NCBI RefSeq assembly: GCF_001592965.1
Contig: NZ_LRPC01000028.1
Location: 1-64,000 of the forward strand
DNA: 64,000 nucleotides
Source: Roseivirga spongicola
Lineage (GTDB): Bacteria > Bacteroidota > Bacteroidia > Cytophagales > Cyclobacteriaceae
Reading direction: 5' to 3'
Of the stretch, positions 8,639-17,752 are shown piece after piece. Each line of letters opens with the position of its first letter. Position 1 is the first letter of the stretch. The position numbers were made by a program, and so were the translations under genes. Below the pieces are notes generated by a model that had not been told where the DNA came from, did not search any database, and was given only the letters and a program-made list of their open reading frames with translations.

Positions 8639-9592
8639 ATGTCAGTACTAGTATTTATAGAATTAGAGGAAGGCAAAATCAAGAAATCTTCTAGAGAGGC
8701 TATATCTTTTGCAGCTGCAATGGGAGACACCGTTGCTGTAGCACTTGGAACTGCTGATGCCGATGAGTTGGCTTCAGCTGGTAACAATGGTGCCTCAAAA
8801 GTACTTCATGTTGCCGATGATAGATTAAATGCAGGTTTGATTCAACCTTATGCCGAGGTGCTTGCTGCCGCGGCTAATGAGTCAGGTGCAGAAACAATTG
8901 TTACAGCAAAGTCTTCTTTGGCCGATGCTGTAGTTGGTAGAGTTGCTGCTAAACTTGGAGCCGGATTGGTTTCTAATGTAGTTGGTTTACCAGATACTTC
9001 GAATGGCTTTGTGGTGAAGAGAAGCATTTACACAGGTAAAGCTTTCGCGAATACTTCCATTACAACCGATAAGAAAATCTTGGCCATCAAGAAAAATGCT
9101 ATTGAAGTGAAAACTGATGGTGGTTCAGCTGCTGTTGAAGCATTCTCCGTATCTCTAGACGATGCGCTTTTCGGTGCAAAAATTACTTCTACAGATAAAG
9201 CTGAAGGCGATGTACTTTTACCAGAAGCAGACATTGTAGTTTCAGGAGGAAGAGGATTGAAAGGTCCTGAAAACTGGGGAATGATCGAAGATCTTGCCAA
9301 AACACTTGGTGCAGCAACAGGTTGTTCTAAACCAGTTTCTGATATGGACTGGAGACCTCACCACGAGCATGTGGGTCAAACGGGAGTAAAAGTGAGCCCT
9401 ACGCTTTACGTTGCAGTTGGTATTTCTGGTGCAATTCAGCACTTAGCAGGTGTCAATTCTTCTAAGTATATTGTAGTTATTAACAAAGATGAGGAAGCTC
9501 CATTCTTTAAAGCCGCAGATTACGGTATTGTGGGAGATGCTTTCGAAGTTGTACCAAAGCTGAATGAGGCGCTTAAGAAAGCCCTAGCTTAG
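8639..9592 (+). CDS. etfA: Electron transfer flavoprotein alpha subunit
   Basis: 317 residues (MSVLVFIELEEGKIKKSSREA). The C-terminal FAD domain shows VVSGGRGLKGPENWGMIEDLA, the invariant ETF-alpha block, and YVAVGISGAIQHLAG, the conserved flavin-contact segment. Forms the heterodimer with EtfB encoded 16 bp upstream. Role: beta-oxidation and amino-acid oxidation electron transfer. Confidence 0.96.
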   Translation: MSVLVFIELEEGKIKKSSREAISFAAAMGDTVAVALGTADADELASAGNNGASKVLHVADDRLNAGLIQPYAEVLAAAANESGAETIVTAKSSLADAVVGRVAAKLGAGLVSNVVGLPDTSNGFVVKRSIYTGKAFANTSITTDKKILAIKKNAIEVKTDGGSAAVEAFSVSLDDALFGAKITSTDKAEGDVLLPEADIVVSGGRGLKGPENWGMIEDLAKTLGAATGCSKPVSDMDWRPHHEHVGQTGVKVSPTLYVAVGISGAIQHLAGVNSSKYIVVINKDEEAPFFKAADYGIVGDAFEVVPKLNEALKKALA

Positions 9593-9603
9593 ACTTTTTT
9601 ATC

Positions 9604-10188
9604 TTGGAAAAAGTAAAGATTGAAATTTTAGGATTGTCATCGAGTCAGTCACAATCGACTGGCTCGTTTGCCCTTGTTTTAGGTGAAGTAGAAGGCGAGA
9701 GAAGACTGCCAATTATCATTGGTATGTTCGAGGCTCAGGCTATTGCATTGGAAATCGAAAAGATTACTCCAAATAGACCTATGACGCATGATCTTTTCAA
9801 GTCGTTTGCGCATGCTTTCAACTATGAAATCACTGAAATCATTATTTCTGACCTGAAGGAAGGAATATTTTTCGCTAAGATTATTTGTACCGATGGTGAC
9901 CGAACCATCGAAGTAGACTCACGCCCTTCTGATGCCATAGCCATTGGTATCAGGTTCGAAGTTCCTTTTTATACCTACGAATCAGTGCTGTCTGAAGCTG
10001 GAATTATTCTTACCGATGAGGAAGAGATTGTGGACGAAGAGGATGAGCCGATAGTAGTAGAGAAGAAAGGTGACAGGCTTCAAGACTTTACCGTAGATAA
10101 GCTGAATGAAATGCTAGATGAAGCATTAAAAGCCGAAGACTACGAAAAAGCGGCAAAAATTAGAGACGAAATCAACAGAAGAAGTTAA
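9604..10188 (+). CDS. Bifunctional nuclease family protein (DUF151) with C-terminal UVR motif
   Basis: 194 residues starting at TTG 9604, 11 bp after etfA. Residues ~5-130 are the DUF151/BFN domain (LPIIIGMFEAQAIALEIE, PMTHDLFKSF, DSRPSDAIAIGIRF). The last ~35 residues are a UVR helix pair (LNEMLDEALKAEDYEKAAKIRDEI). Proteins of this composition are widespread in Bacteroidota. DNase/RNase activity is reported for plant homologues, but the bacterial role is not clear. Co-transcription with etfBA is likely from spacing. Confidence 0.88.
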   Translation: MEKVKIEILGLSSSQSQSTGSFALVLGEVEGERRLPIIIGMFEAQAIALEIEKITPNRPMTHDLFKSFAHAFNYEITEIIISDLKEGIFFAKIICTDGDRTIEVDSRPSDAIAIGIRFEVPFYTYESVLSEAGIILTDEEEIVDEEDEPIVVEKKGDRLQDFTVDKLNEMLDEALKAEDYEKAAKIRDEINRRS

Positions 10189-10254
10189 CTTCCAAATCAT
10201 TCAGAGGGCTATTGTTGTGTCCACTGATGATTCTCCTGTAATAGAACAACAATA

Positions 10255-11562
10255 ATGGACATATTAAGAGCAGTATTTGGACTGGCTATTCTAATCGGAA
10301 TAGCCTATTTATTGTCAGGAAACAAGAAGAAAGTTAGCTGGCGATTGGTGGGAGTAGGTATCACCCTTCAGATAATTATCGCCCTATTAATTTCTTACGT
10401 TCCAATAGTCCAGTCTGCCTTCAGACTAATGAGTGAAGGCTTCGTTACCTTCCTCAACTTTGCTTTAGACGGAGCTGAATTCCTTTACGGTGACCTTGCC
10501 AGAAATAGTGATGCTGTAGAAGGAACTAGGCACAGCCTTGGGTTCCTATTTGTTTTTCAGGCGCTACCAACGGTAATCTTCTTTTCGGCCATAACAGCAG
10601 GACTTTATTATTTGGGCATCCTCCAAAAAATCGTTTACGTATTTGCTTGGATTATGGCCAAAACCATGAGGCTTTCCGGAGCAGAGTCTATGTCTGCTGC
10701 AGGTAACGTATTCTTGGGTCAAACAGAAGCACCGCTTCTTGTAAAGCCCTTTATTGGCAAAATGACTAAGTCAGAATTACTCTGCTTAATGACGGGTGGA
10801 ATGGCCACCATTGCAGGTTCTGTGCTTGGGGCTTATGTTTCTTTCTTGGGTGGAGGAGATCCTGAACAGCAAGCTCAGTTTGCCACTTATTTGTTGAGTG
10901 CATCAATTATGAATGCGCCAGCTGCCATACTAATGGCTAAAATCTTCCTTCCAGAAACAGAAGAGGTAGATGAAGAATTGAAGGTTTCCAAAGACCAGAT
11001 TGGAGCGAATGTAATCGATGCATTGGCCGGTGGAGCTAGTGATGGACTGAAACTAGCGGCTAATATTGGAGCCATGCTCTTGGCTTTTATTGCCGTTATC
11101 TATACCCTCAACTGGGTGTTGGTTGATGGAATCGGTGAAATCACTGGCCTTAATGCTATAATTATCGAAAGTACTAATGGTGTGTTCGATGGCTTGAGCT
11201 TACAGTACATTCTTGGACAAATCTTTAGAGTATTTGCTTTTGCCATGGGCGTAGACTGGAATGAAACACTTCAGGTAGGTTCATTAATTGGTCAGAAAAC
11301 AGTTATCAATGAGTTTGTAGCCTATTTGGCCTTAGCAGATATGAAAGCTGATGGTTTGTTAAGCCAGAAAGCCATTATCATTTCTACCTATGCACTTTGT
11401 GGTTTTGCAAACTTCTCATCTATCGCTATTCAGATTGGAGGTATTGGAGGAATGGCACCAGAACGTCAGGGAGACCTATCCAAACTTGGGGTAAAAGCCC
11501 TTATGGCCGCCACCCTCGCCACCATGATGACAGCCACTATCGCTGGGGCACTTTTTGGTTGA
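10255..11562 (+). CDS. Concentrative nucleoside transporter, NupC/CNT family
   Basis: 435 residues, inner membrane, about 10 hydrophobic segments. Family signatures: GQTEAPLLVKPFIGKMTKSEL, GGMATIAGSVLGAYVSFLGG, the NEFVAYLAL motif and C-terminal CGFANFSSIAIQIGGIGGMAP. These mark cation-coupled nucleoside uptake. Length is typical of bacterial CNTs (~400-430). It follows the DUF151 gene by 66 bp; a candidate terminator lies 60 bp after its stop. Confidence 0.94.
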   Translation: MDILRAVFGLAILIGIAYLLSGNKKKVSWRLVGVGITLQIIIALLISYVPIVQSAFRLMSEGFVTFLNFALDGAEFLYGDLARNSDAVEGTRHSLGFLFVFQALPTVIFFSAITAGLYYLGILQKIVYVFAWIMAKTMRLSGAESMSAAGNVFLGQTEAPLLVKPFIGKMTKSELLCLMTGGMATIAGSVLGAYVSFLGGGDPEQQAQFATYLLSASIMNAPAAILMAKIFLPETEEVDEELKVSKDQIGANVIDALAGGASDGLKLAANIGAMLLAFIAVIYTLNWVLVDGIGEITGLNAIIIESTNGVFDGLSLQYILGQIFRVFAFAMGVDWNETLQVGSLIGQKTVINEFVAYLALADMKADGLLSQKAIIISTYALCGFANFSSIAIQIGGIGGMAPERQGDLSKLGVKALMAATLATMMTATIAGALFG

Positions 11563-11572
11563 CCACCCCCAG

Positions 11573-11593
11573 CCCCTCCTGAATCAGGAGGGG
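11573..11593. repeat. GC-rich intergenic hairpin
   Basis: CCCCTCCT and AGGAGGGG arms around a 5-nt loop, directly after nupC. Similar CCTCC/GGAGG palindromes recur at 19847-19859. Belongs to short intergenic palindromes of this genome rather than to a classical terminator, as no T-run follows. Confidence 0.6.
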
Positions 11594-11621
11594 AGTTAGA
11601 TTGCGCTAATGTTTAATTAAC

Positions 11622-11650
11622 AAGTACTCACCGCAGGTGAGTACTTTCTT
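11622..11650 (+). terminator. Probable rho-independent terminator after the nucleoside transporter
   Basis: An 11-bp perfect stem AAGTACTCACC / GGTGAGTACTT with a 3-nt loop, followed by the pyrimidine tract TCTTACTTT. The T-run is imperfect, hence moderate confidence. Confidence 0.6.
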
Positions 11651-11717
11651 ACTTTAGACTTCAAGTCTTAATCAAAATGGCTCTGCACAGCACGTGCGAA
11701 CCAGAGTGAGAAGTAAA

Positions 11718-11885
11718 ATGGATATTTATGAATTTCTGATAGGTTTTGCATTTCTGTTAGTTGGTATAACTATTACTATCCTTCAAAGAAGGAGTAGAGT
11801 TTATAACAAAAAGGAGGACTTTAATTGGGAGAATGTTCAGTTCACAAGTGCTGCTATCATTGGGTACATATCGGGGATTTTTTGA
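11718..11885 (+). CDS. Possible small membrane protein (55 aa)
   Basis: ATG 11718 is preceded by a purine stretch (GAGAAGTAAA) that could serve as ribosome binding site. The product MDIYEFLIGFAFLLVGITIT... has one strong N-terminal transmembrane helix, a basic charged middle and a hydrophobic C-terminus. It lies alone between nupC and GH20. Codon pattern and composition fit a real small gene, but there is no family match I can name. Confidence 0.45.
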   Translation: MDIYEFLIGFAFLLVGITITILQRRSRVYNKKEDFNWENVQFTSAAIIGYISGIF

Positions 11886-12014
11886 TTTGGAGTTCATTCT
11901 CCTAAAAGGAGTTTGTCGCAATACTCCATACGAAGATCACTATACTTATTACCCTATACTCATTACCCACATCGCAATACTCTCTACTCAATACCCATCC
12001 CGAGGCCTCGGGGC
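11886..12014. repeat. A/C-rich low-complexity intergenic tract
   Basis: Contains repetitive CAATACTC / ACTCATTACC-like words and the short palindrome CCCGAGGCCTCGGGG near 12000. Similar A/C-rich tracts occur at 59870-59930 and 63775-63870. No gene seen. Confidence 0.55.
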
Positions 12015-13556
12015 TCAATGCTCCATCTCAATCACAGGACTCTTATAATAATTCACGCCATTTGCATCTAAAAACAATCTATGGTGAGCCAATCTCTTTT
12101 TATAGTCTTCCCAATTACGGTTTTCCTGGGTAGACCAGCCTAGCTCGGCATAGCCAATCACTCTTGGAAAGGCTAGGTACTCTAGCTCATCAAGAGTGCG
12201 GATAGTCTCCGACCAAAGTGGAGCTTCAACCCCTAAAACATTCTCCATTGGAAAGTACGATTCTGGATTCCATATGTAAGCCGTATCAACCGGGATGTAA
12301 CCAGCCCAGCGCAGACCGAACTCGGAATTGTCATCATACTTCATATCGAGATAAGCCTTTTTAGCAGGGGAGAGGATTAGCTTCATGTTTAGCTTAATGG
12401 CCAAGTCAGCATTCTTTTTACTGTTCCACCATTGAGCAACAGCTCCACTGCCTAGGTTAGCCGTAGCTACTTCGTCCCACCCTATCATCTTCTTACCGTA
12501 CTTGCTGACTATCTTTTCAACCTTTTCAATGAAATAAACATAATCATCGTCTTTAGTCACTAAGCTTTCATCGCCACCAATATGAAAATAAGGGCCAGGA
12601 GTCATGGCGCTTATCTCTCGAATCACATCATCGATAAAGGCGTAAACCGTATCTTTTCTCGTGTCGAAGGTGCTGTAACCCACTGCCATACTGGTCACTA
12701 TTTCGATTTCTTTTCCGTTGCCATTGAGGAAAGGATAAGCCAGCGAAGCCGAATTGGTATGCCCTGGCATATCCACTTCAGGAATCACGGTGATGTATCT
12801 TTCAGCCGCATAAGCAACAATCTCCTTATAGTCTTCCTGAGTGTAGAAACCACCAGGTCCACCACCAACGCCCGTTGTGCTGCCTACTTCAGTCAGCTTC
12901 GGCCAAGACTTAATTTCAATTCGCCATCCTTGGTCATCGGTCAAGTGCATGTGAAAAGTATTCAACTTATAATATGCCAGAATATCGATGTACTTCTTCA
13001 CGTCCTCAACGGTAAAGAAATGTCTGGCTACATCTAGCATGGTACTTCTAAAACCAAACTGAGGTTCATCTTTAATAGTGCCTGTAGGAATTACCCATAT
13101 AGGATAATCAGTAAGGGTTTTATTGGCTTCTTCAGGAATTAGCTGTCGAATGGTTTGAATTCCTCTGAAGGCACCAGCGGCCGTACCAGCCTTTAGAATT
13201 AGAGAGTCTTGTCTTATCTCCAACTCATAACCTTCTTCATTGGTGAAACCTTCAGCCTGTTGAATACTTAGCTGGGTATAGTTTCTTGAGGTGTTTTTCA
13301 GGTCAACTCCTGTTCTACTTTTGATTTTATCGCTTAAATAGTTAGCAACATCTTCGAATGCTTCATCTTCCGAAACCACACTGAGCTTGGTGTATTGGTC
13401 TAGAGCAAACCCGCTGCTTGAGGCTGATACTTCTAGCGGCTTAGGAATAACCGCAGCTTCTTCAAGGTTGGTGGTTGGGAATTTGATCTCTCGCTTAGGC
13501 TGACAGGAAAGCGTAAATAGAAGAACTATAAGTAGGGTAGAGGTAGTGAGTTTCAT
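12015..13556 (-). CDS. Beta-N-acetylhexosaminidase, GH20 lipoprotein
   Basis: 513 residues. Lipobox LLFTLSC places it as a lipoprotein (Cys ~18), probably in the outer membrane or periplasm. An N-terminal GH20b-like domain (PKPLEVSASSSGF, EGYELEI, GAFRGIQTIRQL) precedes the catalytic barrel: MLDVARHFF, FHMHLTDDQGWRIEI, PEVDMPGH and the catalytic Asp-Glu pair in HIGGDES around residue 326. QWW and LWSE motifs follow. Releases terminal GlcNAc/GalNAc from chitin fragments or glycans. Length and motifs are complete. No transporter lies next to it. Confidence 0.95.
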   Translation of the reverse strand: MKLTTSTLLIVLLFTLSCQPKREIKFPTTNLEEAAVIPKPLEVSASSSGFALDQYTKLSVVSEDEAFEDVANYLSDKIKSRTGVDLKNTSRNYTQLSIQQAEGFTNEEGYELEIRQDSLILKAGTAAGAFRGIQTIRQLIPEEANKTLTDYPIWVIPTGTIKDEPQFGFRSTMLDVARHFFTVEDVKKYIDILAYYKLNTFHMHLTDDQGWRIEIKSWPKLTEVGSTTGVGGGPGGFYTQEDYKEIVAYAAERYITVIPEVDMPGHTNSASLAYPFLNGNGKEIEIVTSMAVGYSTFDTRKDTVYAFIDDVIREISAMTPGPYFHIGGDESLVTKDDDYVYFIEKVEKIVSKYGKKMIGWDEVATANLGSGAVAQWWNSKKNADLAIKLNMKLILSPAKKAYLDMKYDDNSEFGLRWAGYIPVDTAYIWNPESYFPMENVLGVEAPLWSETIRTLDELEYLAFPRVIGYAELGWSTQENRNWEDYKKRLAHHRLFLDANGVNYYKSPVIEMEH

Positions 13557-13845
13557 AGATGTTTAAGAATGTTTGAATCTAGTTTATCTGATGATGGATT
13601 CAAACTAGAACTGGTTTGATGTTAGATTATGGAAGAGTTAAAAATGGCTTTATATAAGTGTATAAAATCAATTAGTGGAGGTGGGGTTTTCAGGTTTAAA
13701 CTTAGAGTGGAGTGTCTGACAAAACCTTTAGCTTCTTATTCTCTCATTAGTAGCGATGGTTGTATTGAGGTAGAATAGTTGGTCACAAGTCTAAACATTT
13801 GAAAGTGTTCCGGGTTGATTTCTTATTAACCTAACTTTTTTAGAA

Positions 13846-14172
13846 ATGAAAAAAATCGTTTATGTATTAATCTTTCTTCTTCTCGCACTGCCTGCAGTAT
13901 CAGCAACAGACCCTAATGATGGAGCCGATGTTAAAGGTGAAGTGCAACCATATACTAAAGAAGAAGTAATGGCTATTGAGGCCAGAATAATGGAAATTAA
14001 AGAAATGGATAAATCTGAGCTTACTCGCGATGAGAAAAAGGCATTGAGAAAAGAGCTGAGAGATATGAGAAAGGATATTAGAGAAAGAGATGAGCACCGA
14101 CACAGATCTGGTGGATTGTTCATCTCTACCGGTGCTATTATCGTTATTCTCTTATTAATCATTATCCTTTAA
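13846..14172 (+). CDS. Small exported protein with C-terminal membrane anchor, unknown function
   Basis: 108 residues: signal peptide (MKKIVYVLIFLLLALPAVSA), an acidic linker, a charged coiled-coil helix (EEVMAIEARIMEIKEMDK...KKALRKELRDMRKDIRER), then a His/Arg patch and a C-terminal transmembrane helix (GAIIVILLLIIIL). Topology suggests a periplasmic coiled coil anchored at the C-terminus. Well-placed start after GAAATG context. Similar unnamed proteins occur in Bacteroidota; function not known. Confidence 0.75.
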   Translation: MKKIVYVLIFLLLALPAVSATDPNDGADVKGEVQPYTKEEVMAIEARIMEIKEMDKSELTRDEKKALRKELRDMRKDIRERDEHRHRSGGLFISTGAIIVILLLIIIL

Positions 14173-14186
14173 AAATAATGGAGGGG

Positions 14187-14654
14187 TTATTTCTGTTTAG
14201 GCATTTTAACCCCTTTACTATCCCATTTTACTACAAAGAATTTCAGTGTAGTTTCTCCGGTATTTTTTAAGCCGTGCCAGTCCCAAGGTTCAGCATACAT
14301 TACATCACCTGCTTTTAAAGGTATTTCTTGTCCTTCCATGCTCCAAATACCAGTTCCTTCTAATATGTAGATGAATTCTTCTGCAGTGTGTTGATGAGGA
14401 GGGTGTATTTGTTGACCTGGTTTTATTTCAGCCATAGCAGTAAGCATATTCTTTGTGCCGTAAGTATTAGTGCCATTTTCTGGTGTGTAAACAATAAACT
14501 CTCCCCATTCTTCTGAGCTGTGATCAGCTTCAGCCCGGCTGATAATTTGACTAGAGATATCTTTATCGAATAACTCATTACCGTGCCATCCTGCAAATGC
14601 AGAGGCACTCATTAAGGCAAGTGTAAAAGTGATGGTTTTTAATGATTTTTTCAT
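14187..14654 (-). CDS. Exported cupin-domain protein
   Basis: 155 residues from ATG 14654, chosen because the signal peptide MKKSLKTITFTLALMSASAFA starts there. Cupin motif 1 is PPHQHTAEEFIYILEG (HxHx3E metal ligands), and motif 2 is GDVMYAEPWDWHGLKN with the last His. A single-domain, probably periplasmic metal-binding cupin. Substrate unknown. Its stop is 14 bp from the converging small membrane protein gene. Confidence 0.85.
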   Translation of the reverse strand: MKKSLKTITFTLALMSASAFAGWHGNELFDKDISSQIISRAEADHSSEEWGEFIVYTPENGTNTYGTKNMLTAMAEIKPGQQIHPPHQHTAEEFIYILEGTGIWSMEGQEIPLKAGDVMYAEPWDWHGLKNTGETTLKFFVVKWDSKGVKMPKQK

Positions 14655-14854
14655 GTTGCGCGTTTCAAAATTCCATTGAATATCAGGTGCTATCACTCTT
14701 TTAGCAAATCTTATGGTCAAATTCTCTCTAGTAGTACCTGTAAAACTGTCTATACCAATAATTTCCCATTCATTTCAAAAATTTGGTGGTTGCCCAATAA
14801 GTGGCAGGCATGTCTAGTATAACCTGTTATATTCAAGGAAATCTTAAACCTGAT

Positions 14855-17413
14855 ATGAAAAGACTATTAACTATGTTTCTGGCTATTATGGCTGGAGCGT
14901 CTGCTATTGCTCAGGCGCAAATTCCTCATCCGAGAGAAACATTTGGACATGAAGTTGGAGCAGATTACAAGCTGGCAGACTACAGTCAAATGTTAGAGTA
15001 CTATAACAAGCTAGCGGCTTCTACAGATCGTGTTCAGATGATAGAGATTGGAAAGTCTTCTATGGGCAAATCAATGAAGCTTTTCTTTATTTCTAGTGAA
15101 GAAAACATGGCTCAGCTTGAAAAGTGGAGAGAAATTAGTGAAAAGCTTTCTAGGGCTGAAATTTCCGAAGCTGAAGCAAGAAGATTGTCGAAAGATGGAA
15201 AGGCTATTGTTTGGTTTGATGGTGGAATGCATGCTACTGAAAGGGCTCCTGCTCAGATGACCGCTGAACTCATGTGGAGAGTGGCTTCTGAGGAGTCGGA
15301 AGAAATGCAAAAGATAAGGGAAAATGTTATTACCCTAGTAGCGCCCGTTATTAACCCCGATGGATTAGATATAGTGGCTGATTGGTATAGAAAGAATTTG
15401 GGTACACCTTACGAGACTTCTAGCCCTCCTGTGCTTTATCAGAAATACGTTGGTCACGACAATAATCGTGACTGGTTTATGAATAACATGGTAGAGACTC
15501 AGGCCATTACTAAGGTATTGTATGATGAGTGGTATCCTCAAATTGTACATAACCATCACCAAACTGCTCCACGTTGGGCCATGATATTCATTCCTCCATT
15601 CAGAAGCCCTGTTAACCAGAAAATTCATCCAGGAGTAACTACAGGTGTGAATTTGGTGGGTACTGCAATGGCAAACCGTTTTGCCATGAAGAAGATGCCT
15701 GGGGCTATTGCTACCACATCATACAGTATGTTTTGGAATGGTGGAATGAGAACTGCTCCATACTACCATAATCAGATTGGTATTTTGACCGAAACAGCGC
15801 AGCCTTCTCCAACACCAACAGAATATGACCCAGAAAAAATGCCTGAGTTTGTAGGAGGAAAGCAAGCAAACTCAACCGAGATTTTCTATCCATACCCATG
15901 GAAAGGTGGGACACTACATTTCCGATCGGCCATTGAATATATGCTAGAATCGTCAATAGCAATTCTTGATTTAGCTGCAGATAAGAAAGATGAGTTTCTT
16001 TATAACATCTACAGCATGGGTAGAGATGCTATTGAAGACAAAACGGGTGCATTTGCCTATGTAATACCTAAGGGGCAATGGAATCCGAGTGAGGCCATGA
16101 ACCTTACCAATATTATGATGCAAGGTGGGGTAGAGGCGCATAAAGCTACTTCCGACTTCACTGCAAATGGAAAGAATTACGAGGCTGGTTCAATTATTTT
16201 TTATGGAGCACAAGCCTTCAGGCCTTTTCTGGCCGATCTTATGGAGAAGCAAGTTTATCCAGATCAGTTTAGATACCCAGGTGGCCCGCCAATGCCTCCA
16301 TACGATTTAGCTGGTTGGACACTTCCAATGCAAATGGGAGTTCAGGTAGATAGAATTACCGCTTCATTCAATGCACAGGCAGAAGAAATAACTGAAAAGC
16401 TGAAGCCTACGCCAGGTACAGTTAGTGGAACAGGAAGATATGGATATGCTTTTTCTAATAGAGATAACTTGAGTGCTAAGGCAGTGAATAAGCTTCAAAA
16501 AGCGGGTTACACGGTAAGTGTTCTGGGCTCAGATGAAGGCGATGTTAAGGCAGGTTCTATCATAGTGAGAAGCAAGCGAGGATTAGACTCAGAGGTTGAA
16601 AACCTAAGCAAAGAATTAGGTCTAAACTTTACTGGTTTAAGAAGTAAGCCTTCGGCCGAACTAGCTGAGTTGAACCCTGTAAAAGTAGGTATTTACAAGT
16701 CTTGGCAGGCAAATATGGATGAAGGTTGGACACGCTGGATGCTAGAACAATTCGATTTCGATTTAGACACCCTTCATAATGAAGACATCCAAAGTGGAAA
16801 CCTCTCTCAGTACAGTGCTATTATTTTCCCAGATCAAAGCGAGCGAGGAATTTTAGAAGGAAATAGCGCGAGAAGAGCCCCTGAAAAATTTGTAGGAGGA
16901 ATAGGAGAAGAAGGCGTAGCTGCATTGGATACCTATGCTAAGAGTGGCGGTTCAATTATCTTCTTCGATGGCTCTACTGATTTCGCTATCAACCAGTTTA
17001 ATCTACCAGTCAAAAATGTGCTATCAGATCTCAATAGCTCTGAGTTCTTTATTCCTGGTTCATTAATTAGAACCAAGATAGATACATCTAACCCACTGGC
17101 TTTCGGAATGATGGATGAAGTAGCGGCTTCTTTTGATAATAGCGGAGCATTTGAGGTTGAATCTGGTGCTCAGGGAATCACAGAGGTAGCTCGTTATGCC
17201 GATAAAGATTTACTAATGAGTGGTTGGGCCATGGGCGAAGACGAACATCTTGCTGGAACTTCGGCTATGCTGAACGCTCAGTATGGAGGCGGAAACCTTG
17301 TTTTATTTGGTTTTAAGCCACAGTTCAGAGGCCAACCAAGAGGTACTTATAAGCTCATCTTTAATGCTATCTATCAGGGAGCAAGAAAAAATAAAATGAA
17401 TAACAAGAGGTAA
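14855..17413 (+). CDS. Large secreted M14 family zinc peptidase
   Basis: 852 residues from ATG 14855; the signal peptide MKRLLTMFLAIMAGASAIAQ starts here. The M14 domain has DGGMHATERAP (ligands H126, E129), IVHNHHQ (third His) and GILTETAQPS (catalytic Glu). The second half has no zinc motifs but contains a GATase1-like stretch (KVGIYKSWQANMDEGWTRW, GGSIIFFDGSTDFAI), a common architecture for ~850-residue Bacteroidota M14 proteins. Unlike the pair at 2-5 kb it has no acidic calcium-loop inserts. Likely periplasmic peptide hydrolase. Confidence 0.92.
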   Translation: MKRLLTMFLAIMAGASAIAQAQIPHPRETFGHEVGADYKLADYSQMLEYYNKLAASTDRVQMIEIGKSSMGKSMKLFFISSEENMAQLEKWREISEKLSRAEISEAEARRLSKDGKAIVWFDGGMHATERAPAQMTAELMWRVASEESEEMQKIRENVITLVAPVINPDGLDIVADWYRKNLGTPYETSSPPVLYQKYVGHDNNRDWFMNNMVETQAITKVLYDEWYPQIVHNHHQTAPRWAMIFIPPFRSPVNQKIHPGVTTGVNLVGTAMANRFAMKKMPGAIATTSYSMFWNGGMRTAPYYHNQIGILTETAQPSPTPTEYDPEKMPEFVGGKQANSTEIFYPYPWKGGTLHFRSAIEYMLESSIAILDLAADKKDEFLYNIYSMGRDAIEDKTGAFAYVIPKGQWNPSEAMNLTNIMMQGGVEAHKATSDFTANGKNYEAGSIIFYGAQAFRPFLADLMEKQVYPDQFRYPGGPPMPPYDLAGWTLPMQMGVQVDRITASFNAQAEEITEKLKPTPGTVSGTGRYGYAFSNRDNLSAKAVNKLQKAGYTVSVLGSDEGDVKAGSIIVRSKRGLDSEVENLSKELGLNFTGLRSKPSAELAELNPVKVGIYKSWQANMDEGWTRWMLEQFDFDLDTLHNEDIQSGNLSQYSAIIFPDQSERGILEGNSARRAPEKFVGGIGEEGVAALDTYAKSGGSIIFFDGSTDFAINQFNLPVKNVLSDLNSSEFFIPGSLIRTKIDTSNPLAFGMMDEVAASFDNSGAFEVESGAQGITEVARYADKDLLMSGWAMGEDEHLAGTSAMLNAQYGGGNLVLFGFKPQFRGQPRGTYKLIFNAIYQGARKNKMNNKR

Positions 17414-17516
17414 AACCACCCTCAGAGTCTCCTAAGAGGGACTCTGAAGGAGTGAGAACTGTCATCCTCGCGTCCCGAACCATCGGGAGCGGAAATCTCC
17501 AAATCTTTAGAAACAA

Positions 17517-17550
17517 CAATAAGCCCACGGCCTCAACCGTGGGCTTATTG
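17517..17550 (+). terminator. Terminator of the M14 peptidase gene
   Basis: Perfect stem AATAAGCCCACGG / CCGTGGGCTTATT around a short loop, followed by GTTTCC. Strong hairpin but poor T-tail; about 105 bp after the stop. Confidence 0.65.
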
Positions 17551-17739
17551 TTTCCATCCCGAGGTCTCGAGGCATCGGGACGAGGGATCGGCTTAATTAC
17601 AAATTATTGTAGACCCTTCGACTGCGCTCAGGATACGAAATGATTTGGTTGCTTCATCTTTTACCAGAATAGGAACTGCTTCCTTCACAAATCGAGGCAA
17701 AATTGAGCACTTAAAATCTGACTTCAGCAATCTAAAAAC

Positions 17740-17747
17740 TATCTTTG
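17740..17747 (+). promoter_or_regulatory. -7 promoter box TATCTTTG for metG
   Basis: Exact match to the Bacteroidota TAnnTTTG box, only 5 bp before the metG ATG (TATCTTTGCAGCCATG). With the usual spacing, transcription would start at or next to the A of the start codon. A -33 TTG is not clear. Confidence 0.65.
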
Positions 17748-17752
17748 CAGCC

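Larger units (their letters stand above)
17414..17752. repeat. Intergenic mosaic of short repeats
   Basis: Holds the hairpin CAGAGTCTCCTAAGAGGGACTCTG (arms only partly perfect) at 17423-17446, a CCCGA/TCGGG inverted pair near 17475, the terminator at 17517-17550, CCCGAGG...CATCGGGA words and the core CCTTCGACTGCGCTCAGGAT near 17618. The same words recur at 28.3 kb, 30.1 kb and 63.7 kb. The metG promoter is at its right end. Confidence 0.75.

Noticed and set aside
12582-13037. 151-codon rightward frame
   Set aside because: Lies wholly inside the GH20 gene on the opposite strand and has no family features.
17645-17752. N-terminal extension of MetRS
   Set aside because: The extra 36 codons precede the promoter box and look unlike MetRS; ATG 17753 gives the family start.
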